A DNA stretch of 50,036 bases from Bacteroidales bacterium (GTDB lineage Bacteria > Bacteroidota > Bacteroidia > Bacteroidales > PUMT01). The translations under genes and the position numbers were made by a program. The notes under the pieces are model-generated. The model was not told the DNA's origin and did not search any database. It saw nothing but the letters and a program-made list of their open reading frames with translations. Where the stretch lies: the NCBI GenBank assembly GCA_007132225.1, contig SLPB01000099.1:1-50036 (forward strand), in the 5' to 3' direction. Shown here one piece after another: positions 7,794 through 17,800 of this stretch (within the stretch, counting starts at the first letter, position 1; every line of letters begins with the position of its first letter).

Positions 7794-8330
7794 TTAAAGG
7801 GTATCAGATTCAAAAGGATTTTCCTCCTTCTTTAAAAAAACGGATGTGATAAGTGAAAACACGAATCCCATAAATACACTTCCGATAAATCCAAAAACCA
7901 TCATCGTGAAAGGATTGGTAAATTTTTTTGCCAAATTAAGAGCAGTCTCAACCTGGTTATCGTTCATTCCTGATTCATAATAAGCATTCTCCATAAGGGC
8001 ATAAGTTCTGTCAATTAGTCCGGGATCAATAACAGTATACAACAGGAAGGTAAAAAAGGATGTAATAATCCCGGCAAAAAAGCAGGTCAGAGTTCCGACA
8101 GCCAGTCCGCGGCCATAAGTTATGTAACCTCCCTGCTCCTGATCCCGGAATGTCTTAGTAGAAATAATAATACCACTTATCATGATAATATAGGTGACAA
8201 AGGAAAGATTTTTGTTAGTGGTTTCACCGAGCATCCAGATAAAGAGGCTGTAAATAACCAGGCTTAGTCCAAGTATTACACCATAATTCATGGTGCTTTT
8301 CAGTAGTGAATTTTTTTTATCCTCTTCCAT
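7794..8330 (-). CDS. DUF4199 family membrane protein
   Basis: The protein is 178 residues from the preferred ATG at 8330 (MEEDKKNSLLKSTMNYGVI); the frame opens 19 codons further upstream. Four transmembrane helices are apparent, with the family landmarks MNYGVILGLSLVIYSL, GYITYGRGLAVG in the middle and a C-terminal helix ending FSLITSVFLKK. DUF4199 is largely restricted to Bacteroidota and has no known function, but often stands immediately upstream of this kind of GT2 gene, as here. The preferred start leaves the promoter of the divergent SRP RNA gene free of coding sequence. Confidence 0.85.
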   Translation of the reverse strand: MEEDKKNSLLKSTMNYGVILGLSLVIYSLFIWMLGETTNKNLSFVTYIIMISGIIISTKTFRDQEQGGYITYGRGLAVGTLTCFFAGIITSFFTFLLYTVIDPGLIDRTYALMENAYYESGMNDNQVETALNLAKKFTNPFTMMVFGFIGSVFMGFVFSLITSVFLKKEENPFESDTL

Positions 8331-8392
8331 TTTATATTTATTGGGCTTAGCAGCAAATATATTGGTTTTTTTACATAAGGAAACCATTATAG

Positions 8393-8423
8393 TTGGAAAA
8401 ATACGGTTGTTTTGCTATCTTTG
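8393..8423 (+). promoter_or_regulatory. Bacteroidota-type promoter of the SRP RNA gene
   Basis: TTG at 8393-8395 is separated by 20 bp from TATCTTTG at 8416-8423. This agrees with the Bacteroidota consensus (-33 TTTG or TTG, 19-21 bp, -7 TAnnTTTG). The predicted RNA 5' end lies a few bases downstream. Confidence 0.85.
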
Positions 8424-8427
8424 CAGA

Positions 8428-8526
8428 TGGGTAAGTCTTATACGGCCAGCTCCCGTTGAACTCCCCCAGGTCCGGAAGGAAGCAAGGGTAGACGGTTGAG
8501 CGGCGCGATATAAGTAGCTTACCCAC
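8428..8526 (+). ncRNA. ffs: signal recognition particle RNA, small bacterial type
   Basis: The apical domain is unmistakable: CAGGTCCGGAAGGAAGCAAG at 8467-8486 carries the GGAA tetraloop and the symmetric and asymmetric internal loops that bind Ffh. The outer strands GGGTAAG (8429-8435) and CTTACCC (8518-8524) pair to close the molecule, giving about 100 nt. The RNA forms the signal recognition particle with Ffh and targets nascent inner-membrane proteins. Exact ends are estimated from the stem. A T-rich run (8527-8538) follows and may terminate transcription. Confidence 0.95.
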
Positions 8527-8733
8527 TTTTTTCTTTTTAAGTTCATTCAGGTTCAATCAGGATCTCTATAATTTTTCAGTATATACAATACTGTATACAT
8601 CATTACAAATCGTTTACGGATTTAAGTTAAACTTAATCAAATGATGATGCAGGTAATCAATCTTATTATCCGGTATACAAAACATACCTATAATTTATTT
8701 AAGGATTCTTAAACCAAAAAAATATAATTAAAA

Positions 8734-9390
8734 ATGAAATTTTTTTTAGATACAGCAAACCTTGATCAGATACGAACTGCTCAGGAAATGGGTATTATTG
8801 ACGGTGTTACAACCAATCCTTCATTAATGGCCAAAGAAGGTATAACAGGTGAAACGAATATTCTTGACCATTATGTTAAAATATGCAACCTGGTGGAAGG
8901 GGATGTTAGCGCGGAGGTAATATCAACAGAATATAAGTCCATGGTTTCTGAAGGTGAAAAACTTGCTTCACTGCACCCTCAAATAGTTGTAAAAATACCA
9001 GTTATTGCAGAAGGTATAAAAGCTATTAAAGCATTAACCAGTAAGGATATCAGAACAAATTGCACACTCATATTTAATCCCGGACAAGCATTACTTGCAG
9101 CCAAGGCCGGGGCAAGTTATGTTTCACCATTTATAGGACGTCTTGACGACATTGGCCAGGACGGCATGGAACTTATTCATCAGCTTGTACATATCTTTGA
9201 TGTATATGGCATGACAACTGAAATAATTGCTGCTTCTATAAGAAACACCTCTCATATTCTTCAGTGCATGGATTCAGGTGCACATGTGGCAACATGTCCC
9301 CTGGATGCAATAACCGGACTGTTAAACCATCCACTGACTGAGGCCGGTCTCGAGAAATTTCTTTCAGATCATCGTCGATTAAATGGATAA
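8734..9390 (+). CDS. transaldolase / fructose-6-phosphate aldolase-like protein
   Basis: The 218-residue protein belongs to the short transaldolase subfamily (TalC/Fsa): MKFFLDTANLDQIR at the N-terminus, then GVTTNPSLMAKEG. The Schiff-base lysine lies in VVKIPVIAEGIKAIKAL, followed by CTLIFNPGQALLAAKAGASYVSPFIGRLDD. It transfers dihydroxyacetone units or cleaves fructose 6-phosphate; sequence alone does not decide between transaldolase and aldolase activity. The yciO-like gene follows 11 bp downstream on the same strand, probably cotranscribed. Confidence 0.9.
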   Translation: MKFFLDTANLDQIRTAQEMGIIDGVTTNPSLMAKEGITGETNILDHYVKICNLVEGDVSAEVISTEYKSMVSEGEKLASLHPQIVVKIPVIAEGIKAIKALTSKDIRTNCTLIFNPGQALLAAKAGASYVSPFIGRLDDIGQDGMELIHQLVHIFDVYGMTTEIIAASIRNTSHILQCMDSGAHVATCPLDAITGLLNHPLTEAGLEKFLSDHRRLNG

Positions 9391-9401
9391 AAACCTGATC
9401 T

Positions 9402-10016
9402 ATGCTTTTAAAAATACACCCCGCAAACCCTAGCGCCCGGTCAATTCAAAAAGTCGTGGATATATTGAATGACGGGGGACTGGTAATTTATCCCACTGAC
9501 ACAGTTTACGGAATAGGATGTGATATTTTCAACATAAAAGCAGTTGAAAAAGTTGCCAGGATAAAGGGATTAAAGGTAAAAGATGCCAATTTCTCTTTCA
9601 TTTGTCATGATTTTTCACACCTTTCAGATTATACAAGGCCTATCCATGGTTCTCATTTCAAACTCATCCGGAAAAACCTTCCCGGACCTTTCACCTTCAT
9701 CCTGCCTGCGAACAACAATGTCCCCAAATTGTTTAAAAACAAAAAGAAAACAGTGGGTATACGTATTCCTGATAATAATATTATACTTGAAATTGTCAGA
9801 TCATTATCACATCCGATACTTACAACCTCGATTCATGATGAAGATGAGGTTCTTGAATATACAACAGATCCTGAACTTATTCACGAAAAATTCAAGGATA
9901 TGGTAGATGTGGTTATAGACGGAGGTTATGGAAACAATATCCCTTCAACTGTTGTGGACTGCACTGATACCGAACCGGTGATTTTACGACAGGGAATTGG
10001 TGAACTGAAGCTGTGA
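9402..10016 (+). CDS. L-threonylcarbamoyladenylate synthase-like protein (Sua5/YciO/YrdC)
   Basis: This 204-residue protein belongs to the Sua5/YciO/YrdC family. Landmarks are GGLVIYPTDTVYGIGCD near residues 25-41, PGPFTFILPA in the middle, VGIRIPDN, and the C-terminal PSTVVDCTD...ILRQGIGEL. The size and the KDANFSFICHDFSHLSDY segment (in place of the KxR-S form of TsaC) fit the YciO branch. Its activity in t6A37 tRNA modification is weaker or uncertain compared with TsaC. Its stop lies only 3 bp from the stop of the trkH remnant on the other strand, the expected geometry of two formerly intact convergent genes. Confidence 0.85.
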   Translation: MLLKIHPANPSARSIQKVVDILNDGGLVIYPTDTVYGIGCDIFNIKAVEKVARIKGLKVKDANFSFICHDFSHLSDYTRPIHGSHFKLIRKNLPGPFTFILPANNNVPKLFKNKKKTVGIRIPDNNIILEIVRSLSHPILTTSIHDEDEVLEYTTDPELIHEKFKDMVDVVIDGGYGNNIPSTVVDCTDTEPVILRQGIGELKL

Positions 10017-10019
10017 ATG

Positions 10020-10086
10020 TTATTTTCTCCATAAAGATGGGGCAAAAAGCACGAGTACCGTATAAAGTTCCAGCCTTCCTGACAAA
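10020..10086 (-). pseudogene. C-terminal remnant of a TrkH-type potassium transporter gene
   Basis: Reading the minus strand from about 10088 down to the TAA at 10020-10022 gives DLSGRLELYTVLVLFAPSLW followed by RK and stop. From memory of the family, TrkH proteins of Bacteroidota end in a very similar GRLE-(L/I)-(Y/F)-TVLVLF-(T/A/S)-P-(S)-(F/L)-W-(R/K)K. The similarity begins exactly where the comEC stop codon (10087-10089) ends. Only about 22 codons remain, with no start. This looks like the scar of a deletion that joined the 3' end of comEC to the 3' end of a trkH gene. Confidence 0.72.
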
Positions 10087-12210
10087 TCAGCGATTACTGA
10101 CAAAGGCCCCGGAGGAATAAACGTCATGATAATTTAGTCCGGCTTTAATACATTCTGCTATAAGCTGTTTTCTGCGGTAATTTAACACAGAGGAGTCAAT
10201 AACAACTATTCCAGGATTGACTGCCCTGCATATATCACTTATATTCCCGGAATACCCGGAAGAAATCACAAGCAGATCAATAATAACCGGATTTAGTGGT
10301 TCGCGGATAACCCGCTCATTATTCCGGGCAAAAAAGATCCTGTAGCCATTAAAGTCAACAAAACCGCCATATACAGAAAAAGGAAAATAAGTATTTTCCT
10401 GGTGGTGACTAAAAAACTCCCCTGAATACAGATAATTTACATTTCCCGCATTAAGATATAAAGCAGGTTTTTCAACTGCATAGGGCAGCAAGTTTGATTT
10501 AACATCTTCATAATTGTCAGATATAATAATGTTCTCTTTTCCACTGATAAAATTGTATAATGAATATCCCCTTGTATTATATATCATAAAAATTTGCTGG
10601 CCTGATGAATTAATCATGTGATCAGCTCTAAGAGCAAGCCCGGCAATAGCAATAATAAATGCATATTGAATAAACCTGATTTTTTTGAAAAATATAAAGA
10701 GGGAAAAAAATATAATGATACCATAAAGAGTGATTAACAAGGGCATTCCAATGAAAATATCTGAAATGTTAGAAAAGGGCAAATAGCTTACAGTGTTTGT
10801 CAGATAGTTAAGGCATACTAAGGCAATATTAAGAAAAAATGCAAAAACAGTGGTGAGTAAAGGAATAAATGAGAAACAAAAAAGCATAAGTCCCGAATAC
10901 AGTATAATCATAGCCAGGGGTACCGCAATTACATTGGTTAAGATGAAGTAATTGGGAAATTGATTAAAATAATAGATAATAAGAGGGAAGATGAGTAGTT
11001 GGGCAGATACAGAAACAGTGATCAACATCCCTATCCTGTTGAGCAATAGATTGCGGAATTTCACCAGTGAACCGAGAAATGGCTGGTATAATGCAATTCC
11101 GGTAACTGCAATGTAGGAAAGCTGAAAGCCCACCAAAAAAATCATGAATGGATTAATCAGTAGTTGAACAAAAGCAGATGCCGCAAGGGTATTGAAAATA
11201 TTTGTATATCTGCCAAGAGATCTTCCAACAGCAAGAAAGGAGAACATTGTTGCCGACCTGGTAACAGAAGGGGACATACCGGTCAATAAGGCATAAAACC
11301 ATATGACCAGCAGGATAATTATTAAACTCCCCAAAAAATAATATCGCACCCCCTTCAATAACCCTAGCATGCAATGCAGGAAAATGTAAATAATGCCAAC
11401 ATGCAGGCCAGATACAGCAAGGATATGCATGGCCCCTGATGCAGCATATTTTTGCCGGAGATCAGGATCAAGTCCGCTTCTTCTACCCAGAATAAGTGCC
11501 CCTGCAACATCCAGTTCATTTCCGCTTATACCGTTATCCTTTAAAATATTCAACAGAGATTCACTGATCCGCTCAGAAAACCGCACCATTCCCCCGGCTC
11601 TGAACCTGCCATCAACAAACCACTGGCTGCCGGAAACATAAGTTTCAGCATATATGCCCTGCATTTTCAAATGCCTGTGGTAATTAAATTCAAAAGGATT
11701 ACCGGCATTTCTGATAACCCGGAAGTTGTTTGGCAAAACTATCCTGTCACCTGTCCTGAGCATTTTAGAGCTTTTGTCTTTTTGAATCCAGCAAATAGCT
11801 TTGCCTGCAGGCTTTATTATAGTGTCGCCCAAAACAACAGATACAGGTTCAATAAGTAATCTGAAGCTCTTTTCACGTTCCTCAGGAGATTTCAATACCC
11901 TGGCAATAATAAATCCGCCTTTCCCGGCATGTTCTGCTAATGAGGGAATTTGCAGTTTTCTCTCCACCATACCCATTGCAATAAGTAAAATCAGAAAGTT
12001 AAGGATCAGTCCATATATCCATCGTAAGCTAAAACAATTAGAAAGCGGATAATATGTACAGGTAAAACAAAGGAGGAATAATAAAACAAAGCATGCAGGA
12101 ACAATAAATGAGGCGGTTAAACCCATATTGTATTGCAAAACAATACCAAGCACAAAAGGCATAAGCAGTCGGAGCATTGGCATCCGGTTGAATCCCTCAT
12201 ATAAGCCCAT
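10087..12210 (-). CDS. comEC: ComEC/Rec2 family competence protein
   Basis: This 707-residue polytopic protein would form the inner-membrane channel for uptake of single-stranded DNA. Several N-terminal helices are followed by an OB-like soluble segment (NAGNPFEFNYHRHLKMQGIYAETYV, about residues 168-192). The competence domain has the hallmark GAMHILAVSGLHVGI at about 259-273, and many transmembrane helices follow. The C-terminal 150 residues are soluble but lack the HxHxDH metal-binding motif of the beta-lactamase-like domain, as in many Bacteroidota homologues. The stop abuts a trkH remnant. No other competence gene is in the window. Confidence 0.9.
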   Translation of the reverse strand: MGLYEGFNRMPMLRLLMPFVLGIVLQYNMGLTASFIVPACFVLLFLLCFTCTYYPLSNCFSLRWIYGLILNFLILLIAMGMVERKLQIPSLAEHAGKGGFIIARVLKSPEEREKSFRLLIEPVSVVLGDTIIKPAGKAICWIQKDKSSKMLRTGDRIVLPNNFRVIRNAGNPFEFNYHRHLKMQGIYAETYVSGSQWFVDGRFRAGGMVRFSERISESLLNILKDNGISGNELDVAGALILGRRSGLDPDLRQKYAASGAMHILAVSGLHVGIIYIFLHCMLGLLKGVRYYFLGSLIIILLVIWFYALLTGMSPSVTRSATMFSFLAVGRSLGRYTNIFNTLAASAFVQLLINPFMIFLVGFQLSYIAVTGIALYQPFLGSLVKFRNLLLNRIGMLITVSVSAQLLIFPLIIYYFNQFPNYFILTNVIAVPLAMIILYSGLMLFCFSFIPLLTTVFAFFLNIALVCLNYLTNTVSYLPFSNISDIFIGMPLLITLYGIIIFFSLFIFFKKIRFIQYAFIIAIAGLALRADHMINSSGQQIFMIYNTRGYSLYNFISGKENIIISDNYEDVKSNLLPYAVEKPALYLNAGNVNYLYSGEFFSHHQENTYFPFSVYGGFVDFNGYRIFFARNNERVIREPLNPVIIDLLVISSGYSGNISDICRAVNPGIVVIDSSVLNYRRKQLIAECIKAGLNYHDVYSSGAFVSNR

Positions 12211-12352
12211 TGGTATCTATCTGTATAATCAGTGTTTAAGCAGAACCAAAATATTGGTTTCCCATCATCCCTGTATTAAAGATAATGAAAAGCTAAAACT
12301 AAATCAACAGAAAAAACCGGATGCGGGTAATAATGAAATTATTCCGGGAATA

Positions 12353-12904
12353 TCAGGCGTGTTTTACGCGATACTTGACTTCTACCCTGCCCTTGCTTAT
12401 GGAGGTAAGTTTTCTTTTAAGAAGACGTTTTTTTAACGGAGAAATAAGATCGGTAAACAGTCTGCCTTCAAGATGGTCATATTCATGCTGAATAATTCTG
12501 GCTGCCATTCCTTCAAAATATTCCTCCCGGTAGTTGAAATCACTGTCACAATAACGAATATGTATTGCAGATTCTCTTTCAACATCTTCCCGTATATCAG
12601 GAATACTCAGGCAACCTTCATTATAAACGGTGAGTTCACCTTCGTAGGATATTATCCTGGGATTAATAAAAACCCTTTTGAAACCGCTGAGTGATGAGTC
12701 TTCCTCTTCCAGTGAGGATGCATCAACTACAAATATCCTCAGAGATTTACCTATCTGAGGGGCAGCAAGACCTATACCATCACTATGATACATAGTCTCA
12801 AAAAGATTATCAATCAACTCATCAAGCTCCGGATAATCTTCAGGTATATCCGAAGATACCTTTCTAAGTACAGGTGATCCGTATAAAAAAACAGGTGATG
12901 TCAT
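12353..12904 (-). CDS. def: peptide deformylase
   Basis: This enzyme removes the N-formyl group from nascent proteins using a metal ion. All three family motifs are present: GIGLAAPQIG, EGCLSIP, and HEYDHLEG, giving the Cys and two His metal ligands and the catalytic Glu. I place the start at ATG 12904 (MTSPVFLYGSPVLRKV), which matches the family N-terminus. The frame opens at 12928, but that start would overlap the upstream gene by about 20 bp. The enzyme would be 183 residues. It follows ruvX closely on the same strand. Confidence 0.95.
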   Translation of the reverse strand: MTSPVFLYGSPVLRKVSSDIPEDYPELDELIDNLFETMYHSDGIGLAAPQIGKSLRIFVVDASSLEEEDSSLSGFKRVFINPRIISYEGELTVYNEGCLSIPDIREDVERESAIHIRYCDSDFNYREEYFEGMAARIIQHEYDHLEGRLFTDLISPLKKRLLKRKLTSISKGRVEVKYRVKHA

Positions 12905-12908
12905 ATGT

Positions 12909-13325
12909 TTAAAAATTTTCCTGGTCAAGAAATGATTGCAGCATTATAACCGCACTTATCTTATCTATCATTGCTTTGTTTTTTCTTGCCTCTTTGCTAT
13001 GCCCCCCGGCAATAATTGCCTGCTTTGCCAGTTTTGATGTAAAACGTTCATCTGCAAATCTTACAGGTATATCAGGAAAGGTCTTTTTTAGTTTTTTAAA
13101 AAATGGTTCAATATATTTAACAGATTCTGAGGGTTTATTGTTCATTTGCAGGGGATGTCCGATAATAAAAAGATCAATCTTTTCCTTTTCCGAATAAGCT
13201 GCCAGGTATTCAAATACTTTGGAAATACTAACTGTATCAAGCCCTGTTGCAATAATTCCAAGAGGGTCAGTTACTGCCAGACCAATTCTCTTCTGCCCCA
13301 CATCGATAGCCAAAATCCTGCCCAT
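12909..13325 (-). CDS. ruvX: Holliday junction resolvase-like protein RuvX (YqgF)
   Basis: The 138-residue protein has the RNase H-like fold of YqgF/RuvX: GRILAIDVGQKRIGLAVTDPLG at the start, IIGHPLQMNNKPSE in the middle, RFADERFTS, and a late acidic residue (KAMIDKISAVIMLQSFL). The family processes the 5' end of pre-16S rRNA and has been proposed as a Holliday junction resolvase. It precedes def by about 5 bp on the minus strand, a common pairing in Bacteroidota. Confidence 0.92.
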   Translation of the reverse strand: MGRILAIDVGQKRIGLAVTDPLGIIATGLDTVSISKVFEYLAAYSEKEKIDLFIIGHPLQMNNKPSESVKYIEPFFKKLKKTFPDIPVRFADERFTSKLAKQAIIAGGHSKEARKNKAMIDKISAVIMLQSFLDQENF

Positions 13326-13638
13326 TAACCGATCTTTTGTTTAATTGAATGCAAAATTACAAATTATTTTCAGCACTGCAATTTTAAATAATAAATGGAT
13401 TTTCAAAACCAAAACCAGTTCATTTAATTGTTTTATTCAAGCCTTATAACTTCGGCGGACTAAAAGCTATCAAATATTTTTTATTATTAATAATTTATAT
13501 CTCATTGAAAAATGCAGTCAAAAAAACAGTGACCCGGTATCAGGAATTAAACTATACAATAGAGTTTTATATGTGACTATAGCTAAAAAAAAGGGAGCAT
13601 GTGGCTCCCTTAAATCTGTCCCCTGAAGTATAAAAAAC
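13326..13638. other. intergenic region between ruvX and the DHODH-like gene
   Basis: This stretch of about 313 bp is AT-rich. It holds the terminator of the DHODH-like gene at 13585-13611 and presumably the promoter of the ruvX-def pair. I see no gene or structured RNA in the rest. Confidence 0.5.
13585..13611 (-). terminator. Rho-independent terminator of the DHODH-like gene
   Basis: On the minus strand, an 8-bp stem (AAGGGAGC / GCTCCCTT) with a 5-nt loop is followed by a run of eight U residues, about 28 nt after the stop codon of the DHODH-like gene. Confidence 0.88.
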
Positions 13639-14652
13639 TTAAGCCATTGGATATTTCTTAATTATCTCTTCCGGATTCATTAATATATCAACATACTGAG
13701 CTCTTGAATATACAAACGGATCCTTTGCTGATTTTTTGGACAGCTTGCCCTTAAATTCATCCAGTGAATCATAGGAATTTGACTCCATCCACGATTCAAA
13801 TTCTGAGAGCATTTTCCCGATGTGAGCCGGCTTATTCTTATATATGGCACTAACAACCTGCACACAATCGGCACCGGCAAGTATCATCCTGGCAATGTCT
13901 TTGCCACTGTAAATTCCGGTATTACTGCATATATTTCCCTTGATATTATCATATAGCAATCCGGCATATCGCAAAGAGAGCCGGTAATCTCCTTCTTTAC
14001 TAAGGTTAAAAGGAAAAATATGCTTTTCGTCAACAACATCTATGTCAGGTTGAAACAGCCTGTTAAACAGCACAAATCCATTTACTCCCAATTTGTCTAA
14101 TTTGGATATTACCTCGAGTGGGTTTGAATAAAATGGCCCCAGCTTTACAGAAACAGGTATAGTTACTTCTTTTTTCACAGCTTCCAGAATCTCCATCTGA
14201 TGAGCTTCAATTTTTCGGGCATCAGATCCGGCATCTTTTGGCGCAGAATACAAATTCAGCTCCAGTCCGTCAACACCGGTTTCCTCTATCAATTTCGCAT
14301 ATTCAACCCATGTTTCTTTATAAATTGCATTGAGACTTCCAATAAGGGGAATGGACAAAGCCTCCTTGGCTTTCTTTAATCCGGAAAGATACTCCTTCGG
14401 GCCTGCATGTTCCATTTTGGGATGGATACTTGTCATTTCGGCATGACGCTCGTCAAACTCATGCAATGAATCCTGCATCTGAGCTTTTTCATACTGTATC
14501 TGCTCTTCAAATAATGATTTATAAACTATTGCAGATGCCCCGGCTTTTTCAAGCTGTACGAGCGTATCGGGATCCTGAGATAAATTGCAGGCGCCAACTA
14601 CAATTGGATTCTTAACATCAATTCCCATAAACCTGGTCCTAAAATCAGCCAT
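13639..14652 (-). CDS. dihydroorotate dehydrogenase-like flavoprotein
   Basis: The 337-residue protein is a TIM-barrel flavoprotein of the DHODH family: FMGIDVKNPIVVGACNLSQDPD at the N-terminus, GVDGLELNLYSAP in the middle, VSVKLGPF, and the phosphate-binding NTGIYSGKDIARMILAGADCVQVVSAI. The NGFVLFNRLFQPDID segment differs from true PyrD, which carries a catalytic Cys or Ser in the equivalent loop, so pyrimidine synthesis is not assured. It stands directly downstream of nifJ on the same strand. This arrangement recurs in Bacteroidota and suggests a redox role linked to ferredoxin metabolism, which is inference. Confidence 0.82.
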   Translation of the reverse strand: MADFRTRFMGIDVKNPIVVGACNLSQDPDTLVQLEKAGASAIVYKSLFEEQIQYEKAQMQDSLHEFDERHAEMTSIHPKMEHAGPKEYLSGLKKAKEALSIPLIGSLNAIYKETWVEYAKLIEETGVDGLELNLYSAPKDAGSDARKIEAHQMEILEAVKKEVTIPVSVKLGPFYSNPLEVISKLDKLGVNGFVLFNRLFQPDIDVVDEKHIFPFNLSKEGDYRLSLRYAGLLYDNIKGNICSNTGIYSGKDIARMILAGADCVQVVSAIYKNKPAHIGKMLSEFESWMESNSYDSLDEFKGKLSKKSAKDPFVYSRAQYVDILMNPEEIIKKYPMA

Positions 14653-14799
14653 ATTCTTATTTTTAAATTTAACAATCTATTTCTTTAACAATTTGTAAGC
14701 TGCTTGGTTCATTTAATACCTACATAAAGGTAATAAATTCAGCTTTAGAAACAAAATTAACTGCCAAAACAAGGTCAGCATCTATGAGATAATACAAAT

Positions 14800-14829
14800 A
14801 AAAAAACGGCCATAAAAGCCGTTTTTTTA
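14800..14829 (-). terminator. Rho-independent terminator of nifJ
   Basis: On the minus strand, a stem of about ten base pairs (AAAAAACGGC / GCCGTTTTTT) with a CATAAAA-complement loop ends in a U-run, about 24 nt past the nifJ stop codon. The A-run on the other side means it could also work for plus-strand transcripts. Confidence 0.9.
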
Positions 14830-14852
14830 TTCAACAAACTACCGGGAATGTA

Positions 14853-17800
14853 TTACTGCGAATAGTCCATTGCAGCCATTCTCAGGTAATTTTTATGTCG
14901 CCAGATTGCATTCTCCTCAGCAGCTTTGAACAATTCTGAAGCCACTTCCGGGAAAGCTTTCTGAAGTGAAGAATATCTGACCTCAGATTTCAGGAAATCC
15001 TGGAACTTACTCCAGTCAGGCTCTTTGGAATCAATGACGAAAGGATTCTTTCCTTCGTCTGCAATAAGTGGATTATAACGCCAGTTGGTCCAGTAACCCG
15101 CTTCTACAGCCAGCCTGGTCTCCTCAATGGTCTTGCCCATTCCATGCCTTAATCCGTGATTGATACATGGTGAATAAGCAATAATTACAGATGGTCCCGG
15201 ATACGATTCGGCCTCCTTAACGACTTTAAGAAACTGAGCCTGGCTGGCTCCTATGGCTACCTGTGCAACATAAACGTAACCATAACTCATGGCCATCACA
15301 CCAAGATCCTTTTTCCTTATGCGTTTTCCTGATGCAGCAAATTTGGCAACTGCACCGATAGGTGTGGATTTGGATGCCTGTCCGCCAGTATTACTATAAA
15401 CCTCAGTATCCATAACAAGAAGGTTAATATCTTCCCCGGAGGCAATTACATGATCAAGTCCGCCATAACCGATATCATAAGCCCATCCGTCTCCGCCAAA
15501 GACCCATACGGATTTTTTCACCAGGTATTGTTTAAGATTCATAATCTTCTTTGACAGATCATCGTTCTCATCTTCAATTACCCTGATTACTTTTGCAGAA
15601 GCAACTTTTGACTTTTCGGCATCATCCTTACCATCTAACCATTCCCTATATGCTTCCTTGATCTCTGCAGAAAGATTGCCTTCGAGACCGGCTTTCATCA
15701 GGTCAGCAATCTTTTCACGCATTTGCTTGACGCCCAGAGCCATACCGTAACCATACTCGGCATTGTCTTCAAACAGGGAATTAGCCCAGGCTGGTCCATG
15801 GCCATTCTTATTTGTGGTATAAGGGGTGGATGGTGCTGAACCTCCGTAAATTGAAGAACATCCGGTGGCATTTGCAATCATCATCCGGTCACCGTAAAGC
15901 TGAGTAATAAGTTTGATATAGGGCGTTTCACCACAGCCTGAACAGGCTCCCGAAAACTCAAACAAGGGCTGAGCAAACTGGCTGTTCTTAACAGACTTGG
16001 CTTTATCCAGAATTGTATCCTTATATCCTACCTTATTATGCATATAATCCCATCGCTCATCCTCTACCAGTTGTGACTCCAGGGTTTTCATCTCCAGGGC
16101 CTTTTTCTTGGCCGGACATACATCAACACAGTTACCGCAGCCGGTGCAGTCCAAAGGACTGATCTGCATCCGGTACCTGTATTCTTTAGTGCCTCCGGTA
16201 CCTTTTAAAGTTTCAGTGCCTTCAGGAGCATTTTCGGCTTCTTCGGCGGTAAGAAGAAACGGTCTTATAACAGCATGGGGACATACATATGCACACTGGT
16301 TACACTGGATACAATTTTCCGGTATCCATTCGGGGACATGTACAGCAATACCCCTTTTTTCATACTCAGTAGTACCTGCAGGGAATGTTCCGTCCTCGCG
16401 ACCAACAAATGCACTAACCGGCAAACTATCACCATTTTGAGCAACTATTGGTTCCATTATGTTTTTGATAAAATCAGGGATATCCCTTGTATCTTCAGAA
16501 GTCTTATCATCAATATCTTTCCAGTCCGCGGGAATTTCAATCTTAGTGACATCTCCGCCGCGGTCAACTGCAGCTTTGTTCATATCAACGATCTCCTCGC
16601 CTTTCATACCGAAAGACTTCACAATGGCTTTTTTCATCTCGTCAACGGACTTCTCATAAGGAATAACATTTGATATCTTAAAGAAAGCCGACTGCATTAT
16701 TGTGTTGGTCCTGCCACCAAGTCCGATTTCTTCAGCGATTTTGGTTCCGTTGATGATATAAAACTGAATGTCATTTTCAGCCATATATTTTTTCATCTTT
16801 GCGGTGAGTTTATTCTTTGTCTCTTCTTCATCCCATATGCTGTTAAGAAGAAAAGTGCCGCCTTTTTTAAGTCCTTTAAGCATATCATACTTGTCAAGAT
16901 AGGAAGGTACGTGACATGCTATGAAATCAGCCGTATTCACAAGATAGGGTGAACGTATCGGCTGATCACCAAACCGCAGGTGAGAAACCGTTATACCTCC
17001 TGATTTCTTGGAATCATATGAAAAATATGCCTGAGCAAACTTATCGGTAGTATCTCCTATTATTATAATGGAATTTTTATTGGCCCCTACTGTGCCATCT
17101 GCTCCGATTCCATAAAATTTAGCAGCATAATTACCTTTTGGTGAAACATCAATTTCAGTTTGCAGAGGAAGAGAAAGGAATGTTACATCATCTACTATGC
17201 CAACTGTAAATCTGTTTTTAGGCTCAGCCATTTTTAGGTTGTCATATACAGACTTAATCATGGCAGGAGTTGTATCTTTTGAACTAAGTCCGTAGCGTCC
17301 CCCAACTATAACCGGAGAGTCAGTCTTTCCGTAAAACATATCCTTTACATCAAGATACAAAGGTTCACCATTGGCTCCGGGTTCTTTTGTTCTGTCAAGT
17401 ACTGCAATTCTTTTAACCGATTTTGGCAAAACCTTCATGAAGTATTTTTCTGAAAACGGCCGGTACAAATGGACAGTAATAAGACCAACCTTTTCACCCT
17501 GTGAATTCAGGTAGTCAACTGTTTCCTTTATTGTTTCCGTAACCGAGCCCATTGCAATAACAATGTTTTCGGCATCGGGTGCACCATAATAGGTGAAGGG
17601 ATGATACTCACGGCCGGTAATCCTGGTTATCTCTTTCATATAATCTTCAACCACATCCGGAATAACATCATAAAATTTATTGGCTGCTTCACGGGACTGA
17701 AAATAAATATCAGGGTTCTGGGCAGTTCCCCTGGTAACGGGATGTTCAGGATTGAGGGCACCATCACGGAAGGATTGAACAGCATCAAAGTCCAAAAGCC

